This document shows, piece after piece, positions 1-7,106 of a stretch of DNA of 64,000 nt. Source of the stretch: Arsukibacterium sp. MJ3 (GTDB lineage Bacteria; Pseudomonadota; Gammaproteobacteria; Enterobacterales; Alteromonadaceae); the NCBI RefSeq assembly GCF_000987765.1, contig NZ_LAHP01000006.1, positions 62,001 through 126,000 on the forward strand. Reading direction: 5' to 3'. The notes beneath the pieces were generated by a model that saw nothing but the letters and a program-made list of their open reading frames with translations, made no database searches and had not been told where the DNA came from. The number at the start of each line of letters is the position of its first letter. Positions within the stretch are counted from its first letter, which is position 1. Both the position numbers and the translations under genes were made by a program.

Positions 1-492
1 CAAACCCTGGCACTGGCGCCGCAAATTGAAGCTTTGGCTGAAGAATTTGCCGACAAACATCATGCGCTGTTTTTAGGCCGCGGCGATCAGTATCCTATTG
101 CTATGGAAGGCGCGTTAAAGTTAAAAGAAATCTCTTACATTCATGCTGAAGCCTATGCTGCCGGTGAGTTAAAGCATGGCCCGTTGGCACTGATTGATGC
201 TGATATGCCCATTATAGTGGTGGCGCCCAATAACGATTTACTGGAAAAGCTGAAATCGAATGTGGAAGAAGTGCGCGCCCGTGGCGGTATTTTATTTGTA
301 TTCGCCGACGCCGATGCTAAGTTTCAGTCAGATGCCACCATGCGGGTGATTAACGTACCGCACGTGGCCAACATTTTAGCCCCCATCGTTTATACCCTGC
401 CACTGCAACTGCTGAGTTATTACGTCGCCATTATTAAAGGCACCGATGTAGATCAGCCACGTAATTTGGCGAAGTCAGTTACCGTGGAGTAA
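1..492 (+). CDS. glmS: Glutamine--fructose-6-phosphate aminotransferase, C-terminal part
   Basis: This is the last 163 codons of GlmS, the cytoplasmic enzyme that makes glucosamine-6-phosphate from fructose-6-phosphate and glutamine for peptidoglycan and LPS. The frame is open from base 1, so the N-terminal glutaminase domain and first sugar-isomerase domain lie outside the window. The visible part is the second SIS domain, with the family stretches [36 protein letters not shown] and the near-invariant end [13 protein letters not shown] hairpin terminator follows the stop codon. In many bacteria the last codons of glmS are the recognition site for Tn7-like transposons that insert just downstream, which matters because a foreign-looking operon starts 160 bases further on. 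The identification is secure. Confidence 0.97.
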   Translation, partial: QTLALAPQIEALAEEFADKHHALFLGRGDQYPIAMEGALKLKEISYIHAEAYAAGELKHGPLALIDADMPIIVVAPNNDLLEKLKSNVEEVRARGGILFVFADADAKFQSDATMRVINVPHVANILAPIVYTLPLQLLSYYVAIIKGTDVDQPRNLAKSVTVE

Positions 493-543
493 GTTATTGT
501 TTTAAAATAAAAATTCTACATCCAAACTAAGTTGGAAAGTAAA

Positions 544-564
544 GGGGCTCAATGAGCTCCTTTT
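544..564 (+). terminator. Rho-independent terminator of glmS
   Basis: A hairpin with arms GGGGCTC and GAGCTCC (7 bp including one G-U pair) and an AAT loop is followed by TTTT. It lies 52 bases after the glmS stop codon and reads in the glmS direction. It also separates glmS from the convergent operon that ends at 652. Confidence 0.8.
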
Positions 565-651
565 AGATTCACAAGAGAGTTGGAAGCGGACGGGAAATAC
601 TGAACTGTCCATCTCAACGCTCGATTTTGAAGTAGTCAGTTTTTATATTAT

Positions 652-2496
652 CTAACTCGGTGCTGAATTATGAACGTATTCTAGCCCGATGCGTGAAGCG
701 CTAATACCAACTCTTTGAATATAATTAAGTGCGTAAGCGTATCTGAGTTTACAAATCACAGTTGCTTCAATTTTGACTATATTTACATCGTCATCACTTA
801 ACGAAAATTGTCGAATATGAAGCTTGTTGTCTTTGATTAGCCCACCTCGGCCAGCTACAAAGTTTTGCCAGTGAACTTTCATATCAGATGGTTTCTCTTC
901 TTCACCAAAAGTTTTAATTCCCAATACAACAATGTCATCTTGGTATTCAACGAAGCAATATCCGCCTCCGTTAATATGGCGATCGTTCAATTTTTTTATG
1001 TCGACTTTGACAAGAGGGAATGCCGTAAAAGGCCGTAAACTCTTACTTTTTCCACTGAATGCAATAGTGTTTTGCCCAGGTTGAAGATCACAAGCGGGAG
1101 TGGCACAAACCCACCATTGATTCTCTATTTTGAATATATGTCCACTATCCAGTTGAACCGGTCCGATCTTCGTAGGGAGTGTAGATACATAATGATTGTA
1201 TTGACCAACGGCTTTATATGCTTCAGCAGGGCTGTCTAAATCTACATTGTAATATGATAAGAAGTCTCGATTGTCAACGCCGTCTAAGGCAATTATTTTT
1301 TTGCCAAACTCAACGATTTCGTCTTCAATTAGGAATGATAACCCCTCAGATTGCCGGGTAACATGCTCTCTAAGTTTTTGTTCTCTATGTGTCGTTTTTG
1401 ATTCATCCAAAATATCCTTTCTTGCACCATCTTTAATGTCTCGATAGAAACGAGCAAAAAGATGATGTTTTAATAACGTATCATCCTCTGCTTCAACGCC
1501 GATCCGATTTAATTCATGTCTAAATTTTGCAGATAGCAGCCGTGACGGTGTTGGTTTCCAATCTATCAGTGCTTTTTCAAGTTCTGCTAAGAGATTTTCC
1601 GGGCCTTTGTTAACAAAACAGACGAAACCTTTTGCAGTGCGAATCCACTTGCACTCATTTGAAAAGCTCCAAGTAAGCCCTTTAAGCTCTACAGAGGCAA
1701 GCTCAGCTGTCAGACCCTTTTCAAGTTCCTTTATGGCCCATAACAAGAAATTTATTTTTTGTTTAGGATGTATGAAACCTAAGTCTTGGGCCAGTTGAAA
1801 CAGCGGAGCCAGTGGTCCACTGTTTCTCATGTATTCACGAATTGCTTTTACGCATCCGATGCCCCGAGTATAGACATATTGCTTCTTACCGAAGTATTCT
1901 CGCAGCGTTGCTCTATTAAATGATTCGTCATCTTCTAAGTCTGTGATGGCTTCGTCAAGACTGGCAATATTTTGAACCTCTTGGACTGCAAACTTAGAGG
2001 TGCAGCTTGTCATCAAAGAAATCACACATTCCTGTGCTACTTCTTCCAAATCATCTTCACCTGTGTGGACAATAATGAGATTGAAATGTTGATTGGACAG
2101 TACTGAATAGAGTATTTCTCGTGCTTTCTTCCCTCTAAGCCCTGAATCAGCTCCTTCAAGGTTGTAATCTAATACTAATAGATCAGATTGATGTAAGTGG
2201 TTAGCTAATTGGGACGGTGTTTCGCCTTCAGGTGAGGCGTTAACGACGGCATCGTGTATATCAATCACAAAGCCAGGTTTCCGCTCTCGGAATTTTTTAA
2301 TTACTTGAAAAGGGCCCTGTGCTTTCGTTCTCCAAAGCTTTTTATGCGAACGAGTATAGTCATCCGCATCTTTAGCATCATCATCAAGATGGGAGTTTAA
2401 AATTTCTTCCCAAGTAGGATACTGATCATCAACTATCAGTACTGACCTGAGTGGTTTGATAAATGCCTCGTTGACCAAATCTGCAAAGCTATTCAA
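652..2496 (-). CDS. Divergent receiver-domain protein with unknown C-terminal output
   Basis: A 614-residue protein, last gene of the methyltransferase operon; its start overlaps the end of the upstream ATPase gene by 8 bases. Residues about 15-160 resemble a response-regulator receiver: an acidic pair in VLIVDDQ (D23, D24), a strand ending in LLVLDYNLEG (D110 at the phospho-acceptor position) and LIIVHTGE (T145) at the conserved Thr/Ser strand. An insert between the first two motifs makes it longer than a normal receiver. No DNA-binding or enzymatic output domain is recognisable in residues 170-614. There is a Cys motif CATPACD near residue 462 and otherwise mixed alpha/beta sequence. Because the adjacent gene carries a histidine-kinase-like ATPase, a phosphorelay or a simple interaction between the two is plausible (inference). 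The coding sequence is clearly more AT-rich than glmS. The function is unknown. Confidence 0.75.
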   Translation of the reverse strand: MNSFADLVNEAFIKPLRSVLIVDDQYPTWEEILNSHLDDDAKDADDYTRSHKKLWRTKAQGPFQVIKKFRERKPGFVIDIHDAVVNASPEGETPSQLANHLHQSDLLVLDYNLEGADSGLRGKKAREILYSVLSNQHFNLIIVHTGEDDLEEVAQECVISLMTSCTSKFAVQEVQNIASLDEAITDLEDDESFNRATLREYFGKKQYVYTRGIGCVKAIREYMRNSGPLAPLFQLAQDLGFIHPKQKINFLLWAIKELEKGLTAELASVELKGLTWSFSNECKWIRTAKGFVCFVNKGPENLLAELEKALIDWKPTPSRLLSAKFRHELNRIGVEAEDDTLLKHHLFARFYRDIKDGARKDILDESKTTHREQKLREHVTRQSEGLSFLIEDEIVEFGKKIIALDGVDNRDFLSYYNVDLDSPAEAYKAVGQYNHYVSTLPTKIGPVQLDSGHIFKIENQWWVCATPACDLQPGQNTIAFSGKSKSLRPFTAFPLVKVDIKKLNDRHINGGGYCFVEYQDDIVVLGIKTFGEEEKPSDMKVHWQNFVAGRGGLIKDNKLHIRQFSLSDDDVNIVKIEATVICKLRYAYALNYIQRVGISASRIGLEYVHNSAPS

Positions 2497-5482
2497 AAGA
2501 AACTCCCTTTAAGTCAATGATGAAGTTTGCACCATTAAGTATTTTGAATTTAGATTCTTTGGCGTATGCAATTGAGTGCCCACCAGCCATTAAATTGACT
2601 CGACACAAGTACAGGCCAATACCTCGACCTCCACTCGATTTTCTAGTAAAAAACATTTTGAATAAATTTTGCTGATCTAATTCATCTATTCCTGGGCCGT
2701 TATCGGATACGACCACCTTGCCTTCATTGATAGAAAGAAGAATTTGAGGGAGCTCAGTTCCCGAGTTTACTAACCAATAAACGCTGTTATTTACTAAATT
2801 CACGAAGACAGGTAATAAACGTGATGGCAGCTCATCAACAGTCAACCTTTGGAACTCTTCTGTTGCGCTTATTTGTATAGCTCTGGAACGGACTACTGTA
2901 TCGAAAAAGCCTTGTAGGTAAGTCAGAATTTCTTTGCCCGTAATAAGCCTTCTCGTACGCGCGCCTGATATTTTTAGTGGTGACAAAAATTCAAGTTGAT
3001 GACTTATTGCTTCAAATCCTTCAACTACTAAATGTGTGCCAGAAATATCACCGCTGTTCTTGATTTGTCGAATACCTTCACGGACCATTCTTTCGTTACT
3101 ATTTAACTCGTGACCTAGTATTTCGACTGTTACACCCAATTGTGCAAGCTGATTGAGACGATTTATATCGTCTCTTAGTGCGATATTTTCTGCTATACCC
3201 TGCCTAGCAATTAATTCTATATTGATACTTTCACTCATCAATTCGAGAGACTCTAAATATGGTTGGAAAGTATCTTCATTTTCAGAGTCTAAAATGGAAT
3301 GGATCTTTTCCATTTCAACCAGTGCTTTATCCAAACTAAGTAGTCCAATTTTTACCTGCTCAACTAAGGGTAAGGCTAAGGCATGGAACTGTTTATTTCG
3401 TTCATTAAATAACTTTTCAACACGCTTGAGTTCGGTTTCCTGAATGGCATTAATTCCCTTTTTCCAGTTCCGAAGTCGGGCCTGGATTCGACTAGCGAGG
3501 CTTTGTAACTGCTTTTGGGCAAGCTCTTCGGGTTGAGAAGGTTTAATTCGTTCAATTGCTTCAGATCGAACTACTTCCAGAGTTTTTACTCGTTCTTGTA
3601 CAACGGAATACAAACGACGGAAAGTTCTGTAATCATCCTCAGATGAACCTAAGCGTGCGGGAGCACCAGTTATTCTGAGGTCGCTCAGATTACTATTAAT
3701 CTTGTTAATAAGCTCTTGTGTATAGCTTAGATCTTGCTTGTTTTCTATCTTAAAACCTGCATCAATAACACTAGTGTCATCATATAAGCTTGATATCTCA
3801 GGAAGATTCTTTGTTAATCTACCTCTAAAGGCCTTTGCATTTTTTTTTGCTAACTCTTTACGTTGTTGTTCGGCCTTTTTCTGCACATTTCGTTCTTTAA
3901 TATCAGGTAGTAATTCCTGCCTTAAATCAGATGCTTGACCAAAATATTCATAGGCGGCAGTTCTTAAAATATTAATAACGATCTGTTTTATGGCTTTTGC
4001 ACTGGCATTATCAATAAATCCTTCTCGTCCAGCTTTATCTCGTAAATTGGGGTTCTGCTCTCGAGAAATGGATATCCGGCCAAACATTCTTCGCGCATTC
4101 CAAAATTCCCGACCAACTGAAATACTGCGGCGAGTTTCAATCTCAAAGAAGTCATTGTCTACACGGCCATATGGCAGTACACGCAAACCATTTCGAAAAA
4201 CCAAAAATCCGCTGTGTTTGTCTGTTAGTGCCTTAAACCTAGCAAATTGTTGATCCGATAATGTTGAGCTAATGCGTACTTGTTCAAAGGTTGCTGCGTG
4301 CAACCCAAATTTACCTATATGTGTCGTGGGTCCTTTGGGTATTTTGAAATCTTTTGGAGGATGAATGATGTAATCTGAGCCTAGTTTACGCCATTCGCCG
4401 AATGCTTTTATTTGACCGCGGAAAACTCCATTTTCATCTACATTACCGCTTATTACGTGCTCCATTTCTTCAGTTACGGAACGATTCAGTAAATTTCTTT
4501 CGTCTTCTATTACAGCATCAGATATGCAGTTATCCCAGATTCGTACTTCATAGGTAAATTCGGGATCAAACGAATTTTCTTCATTGGCAGTGTTATCTAC
4601 AAATGGGTCTGTAAATGCCGAAAGCGTGGCGAAAAATTGTTTACGAGTTTCATTGTTGGAGGGGTTTGATTCAGCACTTTTTAGTTGGGCTTTTAAGTCA
4701 TCATTTATTTCTGATACTAATAAGGCTGTACCTTTTACGCTCTCATTCTGCCAAACCGGCCACGGCTTAAGGTGACGTTCCTCGAAATGAGAACTTATTA
4801 TAGTGTCAGCTATTTTTTTAGAAGGTTTTTGAGCATTTGGAATATTTTCGAGCATGACTCTGTCAAACATATCCCAAGCAAGTTTTATTCGCTCGTTGCG
4901 TTTCGAGTCAAGGGAAGTCCCCCTCACATTGTCGATCAATTTCTCAAACATGTCTGGGAGCAGATTGAAAAGCTCACTCTGAGTTGAAAATGTAGTTACA
5001 GGTACTTCAATATCAGAGAGCAAAAGGTATGGGTTTTCAAAAATCCGCCAATCAATCAAAGCTGACACAAAATCTAGATTTTTTCTTTTACTTACAATAA
5101 GTAATAAAGGGCCTAAATTAGCTGAGGAAAGACGACCGATTCCTTTTTGGCCCTGCTTTGTTCGCCTTTTTAAACCATCCCTATCTTCTTCTTCCTGCCT
5201 GCGGCTCTCATCATCTTGCTGAGCGTTGGTAAGAAACTTCGATTCCGTGCCTACAACAAGCCATCGATCGACAAACTCCTCATAACTCATGCCATGTCCG
5301 TCATCGAAGAGTGCGGCTACAGGTGTTTTATCATCGAAAATATGTAAGGAAACCCTTCTGGCATAAGCATCATATGAGTTTTTCCACAGTTCAGTAATTG
5401 CGGTAGGACAGTCTGCTATTTGTTCTCGTCCCAAATGGTCAACGGTTCTTGCCTTGGTCTTGAAAGAAAGGGTTGAAATCAT
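2489..5482 (-). CDS. Large ATPase with two GHKL domains (MORC/Hsp90-like plus histidine-kinase-like)
   Basis: A 997-residue protein. The N-terminal GHKL ATPase has an N-box with E31, N35 and D38 in TELWKNSYDA, a G1 box DDGHGM at 60-65 and a G2 box GQKGIGR at 111-117, as in Hsp90, MutL and MORC proteins. The middle (about 520-780) is charged and looks coiled-coil. The C-terminus is histidine-kinase-like: HELNSNERM near residue 790 in the DHp H-box position, an N-box LVNNSVYWL, G1 DNGPGID near 927 and G2 GGRGIGLYL near 954. Two complete ATP-binding folds in one chain is unusual. There are no membrane segments, so it is cytoplasmic. It overlaps the methyltransferase gene by 4 bases and the receiver gene by 8, so the three are co-translated. 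MORC-type ATPases next to DNA methyltransferases are known from predicted conflict systems, so a role in restriction or immunity is the favoured inference. Confidence 0.8.
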   Translation of the reverse strand: MISTLSFKTKARTVDHLGREQIADCPTAITELWKNSYDAYARRVSLHIFDDKTPVAALFDDGHGMSYEEFVDRWLVVGTESKFLTNAQQDDESRRQEEEDRDGLKRRTKQGQKGIGRLSSANLGPLLLIVSKRKNLDFVSALIDWRIFENPYLLLSDIEVPVTTFSTQSELFNLLPDMFEKLIDNVRGTSLDSKRNERIKLAWDMFDRVMLENIPNAQKPSKKIADTIISSHFEERHLKPWPVWQNESVKGTALLVSEINDDLKAQLKSAESNPSNNETRKQFFATLSAFTDPFVDNTANEENSFDPEFTYEVRIWDNCISDAVIEDERNLLNRSVTEEMEHVISGNVDENGVFRGQIKAFGEWRKLGSDYIIHPPKDFKIPKGPTTHIGKFGLHAATFEQVRISSTLSDQQFARFKALTDKHSGFLVFRNGLRVLPYGRVDNDFFEIETRRSISVGREFWNARRMFGRISISREQNPNLRDKAGREGFIDNASAKAIKQIVINILRTAAYEYFGQASDLRQELLPDIKERNVQKKAEQQRKELAKKNAKAFRGRLTKNLPEISSLYDDTSVIDAGFKIENKQDLSYTQELINKINSNLSDLRITGAPARLGSSEDDYRTFRRLYSVVQERVKTLEVVRSEAIERIKPSQPEELAQKQLQSLASRIQARLRNWKKGINAIQETELKRVEKLFNERNKQFHALALPLVEQVKIGLLSLDKALVEMEKIHSILDSENEDTFQPYLESLELMSESINIELIARQGIAENIALRDDINRLNQLAQLGVTVEILGHELNSNERMVREGIRQIKNSGDISGTHLVVEGFEAISHQLEFLSPLKISGARTRRLITGKEILTYLQGFFDTVVRSRAIQISATEEFQRLTVDELPSRLLPVFVNLVNNSVYWLVNSGTELPQILLSINEGKVVVSDNGPGIDELDQQNLFKMFFTRKSSGGRGIGLYLCRVNLMAGGHSIAYAKESKFKILNGANFIIDLKGVSFE

Positions 5483-6609
5483 ACGCTTTCACATTCCGAA
5501 CGATTCATTTTTTCTTTTTCCCTAAAGTCTGTGAAGTCAAATATATGTTTTTTAATGTGTCGGATCAAATGCCTACCTAGATCCACTGGTACAGCATTAC
5601 CAATTTGTTTTCCGGCAGCTGTTAGTCCACCACAAAATATATAAGTATCTGGAAAATTTTGAATTCTTGCAGCTTGCCTTACTGTAATACCATGATGCTT
5701 AGTCGGATGAACAAACCTACCCTTAGACGGGTTAATACAGGCAGTTGTCATGGTGGGAGCTGGCTGAAAAGGATCTATTCGACCATAAACGTCTTTATGT
5801 CCGTCGTGTTCTTTGTGGCAGTTCAGCACTCTTCCTGAGTCAGCTCTACTCCCACCATTCAAAGGTGTTTTCTTAAAGACATCGACAAGCTCTTTTCCAT
5901 GATTCATGTGGATGTCGTTTTCATCTCCCACGGGAGCGTCGCGAAACATCTTTTCACATGAGACCCATGGCAATAGCTTGATGTTGTTTTTTGCAGGGTC
6001 ACAGTGAGTTGGGCTGGGGGGCCATTGAATTTTTGTTAAGTCTTCCTTGTTACGTAAACCAAGTATGAAAACTCGTTTCCTGCGCTGCGGAACCCCAAAG
6101 TCTCTGGCATCTATCGTAACTGGTTGAAATAAATGGAAGCCTGCTTTTTTACCTTCAGAATAAAACTTTTCGAGATACTCTTTGTGTCGCCCCCATAAAA
6201 TTCCCGGAACGTTCTCCATTAAAAAAACGCGTGGTCTTAAAGCTTTAACAAATTTAAAGTAAGCCAATACTAGTTCATTGCGAGGGTCGTTGACTCCGGC
6301 ATTTAAAATTCTATGTGTAGAAAACCCCTGGCACGGAGGCCCTCCAAGGAGTAGGTCGCAAGATTTGTTGCTGAACCTTGCCTCTTTCAGAGCGGTTGGA
6401 CTGTAATCAAGAATACTTCTATCGAGGATAGCTGCATTCTGCCCCCCTGTAAGCTTCAAAATATTATTTCTGTAGGTTTGAACGGCGTGTTTATCGTTCT
6501 CAATCGCAAAGTCGATAGTAAAGCCTGCTTTTATTGCTGCAAGGGAAAACCCACCAGCTCCAGCAAATAAATCAACTGCTACAAGTTCACTACTATTAAT
6601 TTTTGGCAT
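5479..6609 (-). CDS. DNA (cytosine-5-)-methyltransferase
   Basis: A 376-residue C5-cytosine methyltransferase that would transfer a methyl group from S-adenosylmethionine to cytosine in a specific DNA sequence. The ordered motifs are visible: AdoMet-binding DLFAGAGGFS (13-22), catalytic PPCQGFS with C93, ENVPG (132-136), QRRKR (175-179) and a C-terminal QIGNAVP. Length is typical of a single-domain bacterial enzyme, and the target-recognition region lies about 210-330. It is the first gene of a three-gene minus-strand operon, followed with a 4-base overlap by the double GHKL ATPase. No restriction endonuclease gene is adjacent, so it is either an orphan methylase or marks self DNA for the two downstream proteins. 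The specificity cannot be read from the sequence. Base composition is AT-rich relative to flanking core genes. Confidence 0.95.
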   Translation of the reverse strand: MPKINSSELVAVDLFAGAGGFSLAAIKAGFTIDFAIENDKHAVQTYRNNILKLTGGQNAAILDRSILDYSPTALKEARFSNKSCDLLLGGPPCQGFSTHRILNAGVNDPRNELVLAYFKFVKALRPRVFLMENVPGILWGRHKEYLEKFYSEGKKAGFHLFQPVTIDARDFGVPQRRKRVFILGLRNKEDLTKIQWPPSPTHCDPAKNNIKLLPWVSCEKMFRDAPVGDENDIHMNHGKELVDVFKKTPLNGGSRADSGRVLNCHKEHDGHKDVYGRIDPFQPAPTMTTACINPSKGRFVHPTKHHGITVRQAARIQNFPDTYIFCGGLTAAGKQIGNAVPVDLGRHLIRHIKKHIFDFTDFREKEKMNRSECESV

Positions 6610-6657
6610 TTAATTGAGTTCTGATGCGACTAGCTCTGATACTTTTTTATGAAAGGT

Positions 6658-6686
6658 ATAATAGAGTACCACACTGAACACAGCAA
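6658..6686 (-). promoter_or_regulatory. Candidate sigma-70 promoter of the methyltransferase operon
   Basis: Read on the minus strand, TTGCTG (6686-6681) and TATTAT (6663-6658) are separated by exactly 17 bases and lie 49 bases before the methyltransferase ATG. This is a reasonable -35/-10 pair. No competing promoter is obvious between it and the gene. Confidence 0.55.
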
Positions 6687-6854
6687 CACTCCTGGCGGAG
6701 TTAAGGTCATGGAAAAGCTTTAACTGACGCTACGTCTAAGAACAGGATGCATTTAACTCAATAAAAAAAATCAGCAACTAACAGAGAGCTTTCTTTTTAG
6801 TAGTTCAACCGCTTTTCCAGTCATCGAAGCTCGCTAGTGATTAAATAACATTAA

Positions 6855-6906
6855 CCTGCACCAACATTTAGCAAAGGGCCTTAGGGCCCTTTTTTATTGG
6901 TGCAGG
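6855..6906. terminator. Terminator hairpin nested in a longer inverted repeat
   Basis: The inner hairpin AAAGGGCC / GGCCCTTT (6873-6892, TTAG loop) is followed by a T-run to 6895. It is enclosed by perfect 10-base arms CCTGCACCAA (6855-6864) and TTGGTGCAGG (6897-6906). No plus-strand gene ends just before it, because the methyltransferase operon runs away on the other strand. It may be the original downstream terminator of glmS left beyond the inserted operon, or an insulator before the GH16 gene. The rest of 6610-7106 holds the operon promoter, this hairpin and the GH16 control region; no gene was seen there. Confidence 0.65.
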
Positions 6907-7017
6907 CTTATTCATTGAAATGTAATGACAAAGTCAGTTAGTTGACACCTTTTCCCCCACTTTTGGCAGGTTTTTATCGCCGCGCTATTGACGGCTGAAA
7001 TTTAATCATCTACCTTT

Positions 7018-7031
7018 TGTAAGCGCTTACA
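7018..7031. promoter_or_regulatory. LacI-family operator in front of the GH16-TonB receptor operon
   Basis: TGTAAGCGCTTACA is a perfect 14-base palindrome with the central CG and flanking AAGC/GCTT typical of LacI/GalR-family operators. It lies 76 bases before the GH16 start. A TTGACG (-35-like) is at 6988-6993, followed 17 bases later by a weak TACCTT, so a bound repressor would cover the transcription start. A near-identical site occurs at 16789-16802, and a LacI-type regulator is encoded at 19626-20633. Confidence 0.8.
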
Positions 7032-7106
7032 TTTTGGTTGTGAATACCTTTATGGTGTTAGCGTTTCAGTCAGCAGGTAGCAAAGACCCAGGGGATGATT
7101 ATAAAA

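Noticed and set aside
493-6945. A Tn7-type transposon behind glmS
   Set aside because: No transposase or tns gene and no repeated Tn7-like end sequences are visible; only the position and a 10-base repeat suggest insertion.
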